DNA from: Alphaproteobacteria bacterium
Lineage (GTDB): Bacteria; Pseudomonadota; Alphaproteobacteria; Rs-D84
Length of the DNA stretch: 9,074 nt
Direction: 5' to 3'
Assembly: GCA_029051085.1 (NCBI GenBank)
Contig: JAIDLK010000021.1
Span: 1-9,074, forward strand
The first letter of the stretch is position 1. Every line of letters starts with the position of its first letter. Shown one piece after another: positions 1-7,022 of this stretch. The notes below the pieces were generated by a model. The model was not told where the DNA came from. It was given only the letters and a program-made list of their open reading frames with translations, and ran no database searches. Both the position numbers and the translations under genes were made by a program.

Positions 1-1842
1 GCTCCATGGCAGGTTGGGAATTTCCGCCCGCCCATTTTCATCGGTACGGCCTGCCCATACCGAGTTTCCATTTCGGCCCAAAACATAAATTTCAGCATCT
101 GCAGCGGGGGTGCCGGATGTCAGGCTTGATATGAAAACCGTTGAAGAGCGGTCCAGATTCACCTTGCGGACAATACCCAAATTGGTAAGTAATATCAGGC
201 GGCGGTCACTGTAGTCGGCCTGAGACTGTGTCGGACCGGCCTGGACAATAAATATTCCGGTCTTGTCATTACGTGTTCTGTCCAGATAGTCGCCCAAATC
301 AACCGAGGCATAGTTTACTGTCTTCATTGAAGTGTCTGCAAAGGCGATGCGTTTTTTGAATACAACCGACATGTCAAATGCATCAAATGACCATGATTTG
401 AATTCCATTGCACCAAAAATATTATAAGTCTGGGAAATCAGGTGGTTTATTTCGGTTGACTTGACCTTATATAGGTTTATATAGGCCGCATCTGCGCCGC
501 CACGTGCGGTAACCGCCAGTTTTTTATCGCCGCCAAGCGCCAACAGCGCGCCGGTACCGGCTATTTTTACGCTTCTGTTTGGGTATGGAACGCGCATAAC
601 ACGCCCCAGGCCGTTTTTCAGTTCAAATCCGGCGGCTGCAGGGATGCCGTTTTTGACGTCTGCATATATATAGCGTGTGTTTTTTTCCGATACGTCATAA
701 GACAAAGCGTATTGATACACGCCGGCCGGATTTTCAAACGCAATCGGTTTTGTATTTAGCTTTTTTGATTTTTTCAGAACAGCGTCTGTTATTTCATCCG
801 TCGCCCATCTGTGCGGGGTATCGCGGTCGGAATCGTTATCCGCGAATTCCGGCAACAGGTACAGGTCTACATAATCCGGCCATTTTACATTGGCGGCCAC
901 GGCGGCGGTCATATCAATCAGCAGCAATTGCTGCGGCAATCCGTCCGTGTCATCTGCGACGGTTGTTTCTATTCCGGATATTTTAAATATGTTATCGGTG
1001 GATTCAATCGTCGTATTCGCAGTTATTTTTTGACTGTGTGCATCACCACCGTCTGCGGGAATGCGGTTGATTTTCATACGCAGAGATTGGGCCGCGTCGG
1101 TAATCTTAATCGGGGCCGATGTAATGATTGCGGTGCGATGAAATCTGTCAAATTTTACGGTGAAATCAATTTGGCTTCCGTCAAGGCGCATTGTCATGCG
1201 GTCGGCGAATTTTTTGGTTTCAACGGGATAGTTAAATGATACGACGGCGACACCGATAACCGACTTTTTTTCCGATGCCGGATATGTATTGAATGAATCA
1301 ACCGATGCCGTTAATGGGGCGGTTTTGAATGTTGCATGGGTGGCTTTTATATGTGCATCCGGATTTAGTATCGATTTATCTATTTTTACCGAGAACTTGA
1401 TATCCGCCGGCCAGTTGTGCGTCGGGCGAAATACCAGCGCCGCCGGCCCCCGCCGTGACCATGTTCCGGCAATTGCAGGGGTGACTTTTATTTTTGTATT
1501 AATGTCAGCATTGTCTGCATCCATGCGCAGCGCGGGTGTATAATCTCCGTAGGTTTGGTTGTATAATATAACCAGCTCCCCCGGCGCCCCCAGTTCACGG
1601 TTATTATTTGCCACCGGCAGGGCGTTTGGCCCCACAAAATCTGCGTTCAGGCTGTCTGTAAATGTTGCAGGTTCGGGTGTGACAACCGAGATATCGAATT
1701 TTGGTGTGTTTGTGTGCGAAAAGAAAACAAATGTCGTTATCGCTGCGGCAGTAATTCCGAAAATGGCAAGCAGGGAGATTATTGCATACCGGATTTTGGT
1801 ACGAATTCCTGTCTTTTGGGATTGTTTTCTTGATTTTCTCAT
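1..1842 (-). CDS. Bacterial alpha-2-macroglobulin family protein, N-terminal 614 residues (runs off left edge)
   Basis: The frame is open for 614 codons and continues past base 1. Residues 1-17 are basic, and about 18-41 form one hydrophobic segment (IISLLAIFGITAAAITTFVF), so I infer a periplasm-facing membrane anchor. No lipobox cysteine is seen, unlike the lipoprotein form in E. coli. Residues 88-150 match the first macroglobulin domain of this family: a bacterial Ig-like start, then TPAIAGTW (121-128) and VFRPTHNWPAD (137-147). The visible end (about 565-614) has the typical TSGTPAADAEIYV...RTDENGRAEIP domain. Family members are usually 1500-1900 residues, periplasmic, and trap proteases, often through a CLEQ thioester. 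That region would lie outside the window, so thioester status is unknown. The start is set by GGAAGGG six bases upstream and by an in-frame TGA two codons before the ATG. It is divergent from the recombinase gene. Confidence 0.88.
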   Translation of the reverse strand, partial: MRKSRKQSQKTGIRTKIRYAIISLLAIFGITAAAITTFVFFSHTNTPKFDISVVTPEPATFTDSLNADFVGPNALPVANNNRELGAPGELVILYNQTYGDYTPALRMDADNADINTKIKVTPAIAGTWSRRGPAALVFRPTHNWPADIKFSVKIDKSILNPDAHIKATHATFKTAPLTASVDSFNTYPASEKKSVIGVAVVSFNYPVETKKFADRMTMRLDGSQIDFTVKFDRFHRTAIITSAPIKITDAAQSLRMKINRIPADGGDAHSQKITANTTIESTDNIFKISGIETTVADDTDGLPQQLLLIDMTAAVAANVKWPDYVDLYLLPEFADNDSDRDTPHRWATDEITDAVLKKSKKLNTKPIAFENPAGVYQYALSYDVSEKNTRYIYADVKNGIPAAAGFELKNGLGRVMRVPYPNRSVKIAGTGALLALGGDKKLAVTARGGADAAYINLYKVKSTEINHLISQTYNIFGAMEFKSWSFDAFDMSVVFKKRIAFADTSMKTVNYASVDLGDYLDRTRNDKTGIFIVQAGPTQSQADYSDRRLILLTNLGIVRKVNLDRSSTVFISSLTSGTPAADAEIYVLGRNGNSVWAGRTDENGRAEIPNLPWS

Positions 1843-1925
1843 GTTTCACCCTTCCGTTTTGAAAATATTTTAAATCGCAAACCGCGGAAATACAAGTTTT
1901 TTATTACTTTTGATGCAGTTTTCAT
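1839..1925 (-). CDS. Possible 28-residue leader ORF overlapping the alpha-2-macroglobulin start
   Basis: An ATG at 1925-1923 follows AGGA with a 5-base spacer. It opens 28 codons encoding a very basic peptide (MKTASKVIKNLYFRG... ending SKRKGET). Its TGA overlaps the alpha-2-macroglobulin ATG in the 4-base ATGA arrangement typical of translational coupling. I do not recognise the peptide. Against it: it is short, and a plausible promoter for the large gene lies inside it, so the frame could be chance. It would be either a real small protein or a coupling leader. Confidence 0.35.
   Translation of the reverse strand: MKTASKVIKNLYFRGLRFKIFSKRKGET
1867..1895 (-). promoter_or_regulatory. Candidate promoter of the alpha-2-macroglobulin gene
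   Basis: Reading the minus strand: -35 TTGTAT (1895-1890), a 17-base spacer, and -10 TAAAAT (1872-1867). Transcription would start near 1860, giving a leader of about 18 bases that contains the GGAAGGG ribosome site. If this promoter is used, the 28-codon ORF upstream is not on the main transcript. Confidence 0.45.
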
Positions 1926-2026
1926 AACATTCCTAATTATTTAGTTAAAACAGTGTGTTATAACCTATGTAGTGCGTCGTGTCGGAGGGCTTAGTTTTTT
2001 ATGCCACACACAAAAGGAATAGTATC
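1926..2026. other. Divergent intergenic region between alpha-2-macroglobulin and recombinase genes
   Basis: This AT-rich gap must hold the recombinase promoter. The best plus-strand -10 candidates are TATAAC near 1960 and TATGTA near 1967, but neither has a good -35. A Shine-Dalgarno AAAAGGA (2012-2018) precedes the recombinase ATG. I found no convincing pair of inverted repeats that would make this an invertible promoter. Confidence 0.3.
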
Positions 2027-2641
2027 ATGATATACGGTTATATAAGAGTTTCAACAGACCATCAGACAACTGAGAACCAGAGGTTTGAAATAGAGCGGTT
2101 TTGTGAAAAGCAGGGAATGAAAATTGACAGCTGGATAGAGGAGACGATTTCGGCCACCAAAGATTTGAATAAGCGAAAGTTGGGGCGACTTATAAAAAAG
2201 GTGAAAAAAGACGACCTGATAATTGCGTCCGAATTATCGCGATTAGGGAGAAACTTGCTGCAGATTATGAGTATTTTGCATCACTGCATGGATGTTGGGG
2301 CACGTGTGTGGACCATAAAGGATAATTATCGTCTGGGCTCGGATATTACCAGCAAGGTTTTGGCCTTTGCATTCGGTTTGTCTGCCGAAATCGAGCGTAA
2401 TCTTATCTCGCAGCGTACAAAAGAGGCTCTGGCGCGTTTAAAATCCGAAGGAAAGCGTGTCGGGCGGCCCCGCGGCAGCTCAAATACATGCAAGCTGGAG
2501 GGACGTGAGAAATATATTTATAAAAAACTTAGTAACGGTAGCAGCAAGTATGAAATTGCGCGTCGCCTGCGAGTGCATCGGGATACGCTGACCAAGTTTA
2601 TTGAGGTTAACGGAATTTGTCCCGCCGCGTCCGGGGCTTAG
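2027..2641 (+). CDS. Serine recombinase, Mpi/Pin-type DNA invertase-like
   Basis: A 204-residue small serine recombinase. The catalytic domain begins MIYGYIRVST, with nucleophile Ser9 and Arg7. SELSRLGRN (68-76) supplies the family's active-site arginines Arg72 and Arg75. SAEIERNLISQRTKEAL (119-135) is the long helix E. A GRPRG hook (147-150) precedes a C-terminal helix-turn-helix (about 171-192, SSKYEIARRLRVHRDTLTKFI). The wording YGYIRVST..TTENQRFEIERF and VWTIKDNYRLG resembles the Bacteroidetes master invertase Mpi, as far as I can recall that family. Such enzymes cut paired sites through a phosphoserine link and invert or resolve the DNA between them. I chose ATG 2027 over an in-frame GTG at 1979 because AAAAGGA sits eight bases before it and the protein family starts there. 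The coding sequence looks more AT-rich than its neighbours, which suggests horizontal acquisition. Its stop overlaps the convergent protease gene's stop by four bases. Confidence 0.9.
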   Translation: MIYGYIRVSTDHQTTENQRFEIERFCEKQGMKIDSWIEETISATKDLNKRKLGRLIKKVKKDDLIIASELSRLGRNLLQIMSILHHCMDVGARVWTIKDNYRLGSDITSKVLAFAFGLSAEIERNLISQRTKEALARLKSEGKRVGRPRGSSNTCKLEGREKYIYKKLSNGSSKYEIARRLRVHRDTLTKFIEVNGICPAASGA

Positions 2642-4431
2642 AATGCCAGCTTGTGTTTTGCCAGGATAAAGAATTCATCGGTTCCAATCGGATTATCGAC
2701 AAAAGCGGCCGTGACAAATTTATATGACAGCGAATATTCAACCGCCGCACGGCCGGTCAGAGATGTTTTTGCATCTTGAAACAGCAGGCCTCCATTGGCA
2801 CTGCGGCCAACAGGCAAGCGCATGTCCATATCGCCCGCCAGAATTATGTCTGGTATAGCCAGGCCTATGGTCCAGTCGCCATGTTGAACTTTTGTTGCAA
2901 TTGATGCGGTGTATATGCCGGAAAACTTGGTAATCATGGAATCCGTCCGGCCGCGTGGGCGCGCCGCGCCTATTTCCGGCCGGAATGATATTTTTGCTTT
3001 GCCGGTATCAAATTCACTGTTTATGGCGATAAAGCTTATTATATTGCGTTCGTCGGTACCAAGTAAGCCTTCGGCCGCCAGGAAATCACTGCGGCGAAAT
3101 CCGAATTCTATGATTCCGGCATGTGCGCTGGTAATTCCAGGGCGCAGGTGCTCATAGCCGCGGCCGTGGTTTTTAATTTTTACGTGGTCGGACAATGTGG
3201 TTTCAAATGCACGCCCATAGTCGTCAATAAAAGCCAGCTTTAAATCCGAATTCTTTAGTTTGCGGCCAATTGCGCCGGATACGCGTGTCGTATTCAATGG
3301 GGCTGTGCCGCCGGATGCCAATGGTACCAGCTCGGCCCCGACCGGGCGCGTTGCACGCTCCAGGTCCAGCATTCCATGACCGTATACGGCATCGACCCCG
3401 GGGGCGCCCAAATCGCGTGCGGTTGTGAACAGCAGATGTGTTATCTGGGGCGCGGTCATGTATGGAAACGCCTCGCGCAAAACGGCAACCGCGGCAGACA
3501 CGACCGGGGCGGCGAATGATGTGCCTGAAACAGTTCTGTCTTCGGTTGCGATATTTGTGCCGGGGGCGGTTATGCAGTATTCCATGGTAACGCCGCATGC
3601 ATTGCTGTAATCCGCCAGTGCGCCTGTATTGTCATCCCATGCAACCACATTTATAAAGTGGCCCTGCATTTCCGGTATAACGCGGGGCAGAGCGGATAAT
3701 GCGCCTGATTCAGCAGCGCCTTCGTTCCCGGCCGCCCATACGAATATTGTCCCGCCCCGTGCCGCATCGGCCAGGCTGTTTATAAAATTTTGGTCTGTTA
3801 ATCCCGCCAATTGGGCGCGCGTACGCACGGCGTTCGCGCGCATTTCGGTGTTCCAGCTGGCGTTTATAATATCTGCATGGGCGGCGGCGGATATGATGTT
3901 TCCAATTTCGCCATATGATATGAATTTGTTATTTGCGCCTGCAATATAATATTTTTCAATTACTGCGTCCGGCGCAATCGGGCCGGCGGCAATGGCTGCG
4001 ACAGATGCGCCGTGCCAGGAATCTGCATCCAGTATGGCGATTGTTGAGTTTTTCCCCGTAATTCCGCGTGCCAGCGAATAGGCCAGACGAATGCTGTCGT
4101 ATTGGGCGTGATTGCGGCTATATTCAGTGTCGGATATAACAGATGCGATATGTGATGCGCTTACGTCGCCGCCGACATAATCATATGTGTTCATTGTCGG
4201 CTGGGGTGTCGCCCCGCCGGAGCCTGCGCCACCCGATGCGCCCAATGACATCGCCGCGCCACCAATCGCGGCGGCGCCGGCCAGGGCCAGCCCGGCGCCA
4301 ATAACGGCTTTGGATGTAGTCCGGCATTCGTATGGGTGGTTCTTTTTATATATCGGATTCGCGCAGTCCGCATATGCCGCAACAGGTGCGGTTGATATGG
4401 CGGCGATTAAAAGCATTCGTACTGCAAACAT
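2638..4431 (-). CDS. Secreted S8 (subtilisin-like) serine protease, probable autotransporter
   Basis: 597 residues. Residues 1-21 are a signal peptide ending AAYA. Then come Cys23/Cys36, a Gly/Ala-rich hydrophobic stretch (41-63) and a flexible GASGGAGSGGATPQP linker. The S8 domain (about 110-365) holds the Asp box IAILDAD (D135), the His box WHGASVAAIAAG (H140), the oxyanion Asn in WAAGNEG (N236) and the Ser box SGTSFAAPV (S305), so the triad is complete. Asp and His are only five residues apart, against about 30 or more in typical subtilases. Residues about 370-597 alternate polar and hydrophobic residues and end KHKLAF, with a terminal Phe as in outer-membrane barrels, so I infer an autotransporter-like translocator that is shorter than usual. 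The family cleaves proteins outside the cell or releases its own passenger. It is divergent from rpsB, with its own consensus promoter almost touching the ATG. The next Met is residue 6. Neither start has a Shine-Dalgarno. Confidence 0.85.
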   Translation of the reverse strand: MFAVRMLLIAAISTAPVAAYADCANPIYKKNHPYECRTTSKAVIGAGLALAGAAAIGGAAMSLGASGGAGSGGATPQPTMNTYDYVGGDVSASHIASVISDTEYSRNHAQYDSIRLAYSLARGITGKNSTIAILDADSWHGASVAAIAAGPIAPDAVIEKYYIAGANNKFISYGEIGNIISAAAHADIINASWNTEMRANAVRTRAQLAGLTDQNFINSLADAARGGTIFVWAAGNEGAAESGALSALPRVIPEMQGHFINVVAWDDNTGALADYSNACGVTMEYCITAPGTNIATEDRTVSGTSFAAPVVSAAVAVLREAFPYMTAPQITHLLFTTARDLGAPGVDAVYGHGMLDLERATRPVGAELVPLASGGTAPLNTTRVSGAIGRKLKNSDLKLAFIDDYGRAFETTLSDHVKIKNHGRGYEHLRPGITSAHAGIIEFGFRRSDFLAAEGLLGTDERNIISFIAINSEFDTGKAKISFRPEIGAARPRGRTDSMITKFSGIYTASIATKVQHGDWTIGLAIPDIILAGDMDMRLPVGRSANGGLLFQDAKTSLTGRAAVEYSLSYKFVTAAFVDNPIGTDEFFILAKHKLAF

Positions 4432-4443
4432 ATTTGTACTATA

Positions 4444-4472
4444 ATTGTAGACATAAAATCATGATTTGTCAA
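4444..4472 (-). promoter_or_regulatory. Strong consensus promoter of the S8 protease gene
   Basis: Minus strand: -35 TTGACA (4472-4467), a 17-base spacer, and -10 TACAAT (4449-4444). The ATG is only 12 bases beyond the -10 box, so the predicted transcript starts near 4437 with a leader of about 5-6 bases. This fits the absence of a Shine-Dalgarno and points to leaderless or near-leaderless translation. Confidence 0.75.
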
Positions 4473-4497
4473 TATGTGATTAAGTGTCAAAAAATGC

Positions 4498-4526
4498 TTG
4501 ATTTTCGCAGGGCGTTGCGATATTAT
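4498..4526 (+). promoter_or_regulatory. Promoter of rpsB-tsf
   Basis: -35 TTGATT (4498-4503), a 17-base spacer, and -10 TATTAT (4521-4526). Transcription would begin near 4533, leaving an rpsB leader of about 108 bases. Confidence 0.7.
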
Positions 4527-4532
4527 CGCCGT

Positions 4533-4640
4533 ACGCGCCATGCGCGAAGAACACAACCGTTGTGCCTATATTTCTGTCCGGGGTATATCTTTGGTCTGAT
4601 GCACGCGGTGAGGAAAACAACAGAAAAAAGGATAAAAATC
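4533..4640 (+). promoter_or_regulatory. rpsB 5' leader, possible S2 autoregulatory region
   Basis: About 108 untranslated bases. Visible elements are a GCGC-CAT-GCGC hairpin (4535-4545), a CACAA-CCG-TTGTG hairpin (4553-4565) and the ribosome site AAGGA (4628-4632) eight bases before the ATG. In other proteobacteria S2 represses rpsB-tsf through the rpsB leader. Whether this leader does the same is inference from length and position only. Confidence 0.35.
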
Positions 4641-5492
4641 ATGGCATTGCCAACATTTACAATGAAGCAGCTGATGGAAGCCGGCGTTCATTTCGGTCAC
4701 CATACACGTCGCTGGAATCCGTTGATGACACCGTACGTTTACGGGGTTAAGGATAAAATTCACATTATCAACCTGAACAAGACTGCACCGTTGCTGCATC
4801 GCAGCTTGGTTGCGCTGGAAACAATTGCGGCGGCCGGTGGCAAAATCTTGTTTGTTGCGACCAAGCATCAGGCAAAAGACATTGTCAAAGACGCGGCGGA
4901 ACGCTGTGGCCAGTACTATGTTAACAACCGCTGGTTGGGTGGTATGCTGACGAACTGGACAACAGTATCTCAGTCTATTCGCCGTCTGAAAAAGATGGAA
5001 GCCGATATTGAAAACGCGGACAAGCTGGGGCTGACCAAGAAAGAAGTCGGTGTTATGACCAAGGAAGTTGAAAAACTGCGTGGTATTTTCGGTGGTATCT
5101 TGGAAATGCATGGTACACCTCAGGCGATGGTTGTAATCGATGTTCCGCGTGAAATGAATGCGGTACGCGAAGCCAAGACTTTGGATATCCCGACAATTGC
5201 AATCTGTGATACGAATGCAAATCCGGAAATGGTTGACTATCCGGTTCCGGGTAATGACGACGCGGCGCGTGCGACACAGCTGTACTGCGACCTGTTCGTA
5301 GATGCGATTCTGTCCGGTATTGAAAAGCGTCTGGGCGGCGTTGCCGGCAAGAAAGTCGAATCCGACATGAAGGCGGCGGCGGCCGATGAATTCGAAGCGG
5401 ACGCCAAAGAACGTGCGGCGCATGCAAAATCCAAAATGACCGAGGCTCGTGCCGAACGTCGCGGCAAATTGGCCGAAAAAGCGGATAAATAA
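4641..5492 (+). CDS. rpsB: 30S ribosomal protein S2
   Basis: 283 residues. S2 binds the 30S head-body junction and is needed for S1 binding and initiation. The first S2 signature is at residues 11-29 (LMEAGVHFGHHTRRWNPLM). VNNRWLGGMLTNW is at 94-106. The second signature is at about 184-208 (PTIAICDTNANPE...YPVPGNDDA). After residue 232 there is a tail of about 50 residues rich in Lys, Ala, Glu and Arg, absent from the roughly 241-residue E. coli protein but common in alphaproteobacteria. The frame is open much further upstream (from 4332), but that part covers the promoter and leader. The start at 4641 matches the family N-terminus MALPTFTMKQL and has AAGGA at proper spacing. It is transcribed with tsf, 81 bases downstream. 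Confidence 0.97.
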   Translation: MALPTFTMKQLMEAGVHFGHHTRRWNPLMTPYVYGVKDKIHIINLNKTAPLLHRSLVALETIAAAGGKILFVATKHQAKDIVKDAAERCGQYYVNNRWLGGMLTNWTTVSQSIRRLKKMEADIENADKLGLTKKEVGVMTKEVEKLRGIFGGILEMHGTPQAMVVIDVPREMNAVREAKTLDIPTIAICDTNANPEMVDYPVPGNDDAARATQLYCDLFVDAILSGIEKRLGGVAGKKVESDMKAAAADEFEADAKERAAHAKSKMTEARAERRGKLAEKADK

Positions 5493-5505
5493 TCACCATA
5501 TGGCA

Positions 5506-5531
5506 CCGGGCGGCATGTGTGTGTCGTCCGG
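5506..5531 (+). other. Hairpin between rpsB and tsf
   Basis: CCGGGCGGC (5506-5514) pairs with GTCGTCCGG (5523-5531) around an 8-base loop, nine pairs including two G-U. No T-run follows, so it is not a normal intrinsic terminator. It could be an RNA processing or stability element that sets the S2:EF-Ts ratio. Confidence 0.4.
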
Positions 5532-5573
5532 CGCTGTGGGTAAAATAATTCAAATCTTTAATGGGAGAAGACA

Positions 5574-6443
5574 ATGGCAGAAATAACAGCAAAACTGATT
5601 CAAGAACTGCGTGAAAAAACATCCGCCGGTATGATGGATTGTAAGAAAGCCTTGACTGAAAACAATGGTGATATCGAAGCGGCTGCCGATTGGCTGCGCC
5701 AGAAAGGTATCGTAAAGGCGGCGTCAAAGGCCGGTCGTGTTGCGGCATCGGGCTTGGTAACGGTTGTAAAGTGCGACGGTATGGGCTGCGTTGTAGAATT
5801 GAATGCGGAAACAGACTTTGTTGCCAAAAATGACAAGTTCCAGAAGCTGGTTGCGGACGTTGCCGCACGTGCATTGGAACTGAAGGGTGATTTTGATGCC
5901 ACGTTCAACGCGGTTAAAGACGATATTGCCGCGACGATTTCCACAATTGGTGAAAATATGACACTGCGTCGTATTGCCAAGGTTGCAGGCGACCATATTT
6001 ATACATATGTTCATAATGCGATGGTTCCGGGCATGGGCCAGATTGGTGTTGCGGTTGCAATCAACGGCGAAGGCAGTGCGATTGATGAAATCGGGCCGAA
6101 AATTGCGATGCATATCGCTGCGAACAAGCCTGAATTCATGACAATTGAAGATGTAGACCCGGTTGCGGTTGAACGCGAAAAGAAAGTGTTCGTTGAATCC
6201 GGGGCAACAGCCGGTAAGCCGGAAGCTGTTGTTGAAAAGATGGTTGCCGGCCGTATTTCAAAATACTATGCCGAATCCGTTCTGGAAGAACAGCCGTTCG
6301 TTATGGACCCGTCCAAAAAGGTCAAAGACGTTATTGCAGAAGCTGGCGGTAAACTGGCGGGCTTTGCGTTCTATGTTTTGGGCGAAGGCATTGAAAAGCA
6401 GGAAGACAATTTGGCGGACGAAGTCGCCAAAATGTTGGGCTAA
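5574..6443 (+). CDS. tsf: Translation elongation factor Ts
   Basis: 289 residues, a normal length for the family. EF-Ts is the cytoplasmic guanine-nucleotide exchange factor that recycles EF-Tu. The N-terminal UBA-like domain carries signature 1, LREKTSAGMMDCKKAL (12-27). The core carries signature 2, ELNAETDFVAKND (75-87), whose TDFVAKN motif inserts into the EF-Tu nucleotide site. The tail ends ADEVAKMLG. The start has GGGAGAAG three bases before the ATG. It follows rpsB, as in nearly all bacteria. In many alphaproteobacteria pyrH and frr come next. Here an unrecognised gene on its own promoter takes that place. Confidence 0.97.
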   Translation: MAEITAKLIQELREKTSAGMMDCKKALTENNGDIEAAADWLRQKGIVKAASKAGRVAASGLVTVVKCDGMGCVVELNAETDFVAKNDKFQKLVADVAARALELKGDFDATFNAVKDDIAATISTIGENMTLRRIAKVAGDHIYTYVHNAMVPGMGQIGVAVAINGEGSAIDEIGPKIAMHIAANKPEFMTIEDVDPVAVEREKKVFVESGATAGKPEAVVEKMVAGRISKYYAESVLEEQPFVMDPSKKVKDVIAEAGGKLAGFAFYVLGEGIEKQEDNLADEVAKMLG

Positions 6444-6472
6444 TGTATATTTAATATTATACGCGATGGAAG

Positions 6473-6493
6473 TCCGGCTTTTGCCGGATTTCT
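6473..6493 (+). terminator. Intrinsic terminator after tsf (modest)
   Basis: TCCGGC (6473-6478), loop TTTT, GCCGGA (6483-6488), then TTTCT. The stem is good but the T-run is short and interrupted. The -35 box of the next promoter overlaps the hairpin. Confidence 0.55.
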
Positions 6494-6510
6494 GTTGCCT
6501 ATGGTATAGT
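6481..6510 (+). promoter_or_regulatory. Promoter upstream of the 128-residue hypothetical gene
   Basis: -35 TTGCCG (6481-6486), an 18-base spacer, and -10 TATAGT (6505-6510) with an extended TGG in front. The predicted start is near 6517, giving a leader of about 72 bases. Confidence 0.55.
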
Positions 6511-6588
6511 GTTGGGGTTGGCGCGTCATCAGGTAAAAAGTGCGTCTGATTGTGTGCAAGGCGTGGCAGTGCAAAAAAAGAGATAGGG

Positions 6589-6975
6589 ATGGATAGCTAT
6601 AAAGTTGCGGTGGTAACACCGGCCGCCGGTAATTATTTGGATATTTGGACACGTGACGGGCGGCGTGTGCCGGTTTTTCTGCCGCTGTCTTGTGCGGATT
6701 TGCTGCGCCGGGGGATGCGCGTAATGGTTCATCGTAATCGTGCGGGGCATGCGGTTGCGTGCAGTTTTGGTGACACCATGATTTTGATGGAATGTCCCAC
6801 CCGGCCGGATGCAATTGATGCGTTTTCCAAAGGCTTTAAAGATATATATGAATTTAGTCTGGACAGTATTTGGTTTAAATATGCGTTGCGTCGGTCGTTG
6901 CGTAAAATAGGAATGATGCCGACCGGACGTTTGGTTACGGATATACTGACATATAACTATATCCATGGACGTTAA
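6589..6975 (+). CDS. Hypothetical protein, 128 residues, basic
   Basis: I do not recognise this protein. It starts MDSYKVAVVTPAAGNYLDIW. Residues 1-65 look beta-rich (short alternating strands such as GRRVPVFLP and GMRVMVHRN), like a small barrel of the SH3 or OB kind. Residues 67-128 look helical and basic (RPDAIDAFSKGFKDIYEF, FKYALRRSLRKIG), ending TYNYIHGR. There is no signal peptide or membrane segment, so it is probably cytoplasmic, and the excess of Arg and Lys would allow nucleic-acid binding, though that is speculation. The frame extends upstream to a TTG at 6550, but I prefer ATG 6589 with AAGAGATAGGG just before it. Base composition matches tsf, and it lies between its own promoter and a strong terminator, so it appears to be a real single-gene unit. 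Confidence 0.7.
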   Translation: MDSYKVAVVTPAAGNYLDIWTRDGRRVPVFLPLSCADLLRRGMRVMVHRNRAGHAVACSFGDTMILMECPTRPDAIDAFSKGFKDIYEFSLDSIWFKYALRRSLRKIGMMPTGRLVTDILTYNYIHGR

Positions 6976-6980
6976 AAACA

Positions 6981-7006
6981 AAAATCACGCATTCGCGTGA
7001 TTTTTT
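6981..7006. terminator. Strong bidirectional intrinsic terminator
   Basis: AAAATCACGC (6981-6990), loop ATTC, GCGTGATTTT (6995-7004): ten perfect pairs with a T-run on both strands. It ends the hypothetical gene six bases after its stop, and would also stop transcription coming leftward from the RNA array. Confidence 0.9.
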
Positions 7007-7022
7007 GTTATTTGGCCGGCAA

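Noticed and set aside
675..1873. Plus-strand open frames across the left 1.9 kb
   Set aside because: They are antisense to a continuous 614-codon alpha-2-macroglobulin frame that matches its family.
1926..2026. Invertible promoter flanked by inverted repeats next to the recombinase
   Set aside because: Only short, low-complexity GTGTG/CACAC matches are visible, with no convincing recombination site pair.
4540..4599. 19-codon upstream ORF in the rpsB leader
   Set aside because: It has no ribosome site, and its ATG lies inside a small hairpin. Probably chance.
4332..4640. Upstream extension of the rpsB reading frame
   Set aside because: It covers the promoter and leader, and the S2 family begins at the ATG at 4641, which has a proper ribosome site.
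4566..5423. Long minus-strand open frames antisense to rpsB and tsf
   Set aside because: They are shadow frames. Their translations resemble no protein, while the plus frames are unmistakable S2 and EF-Ts.
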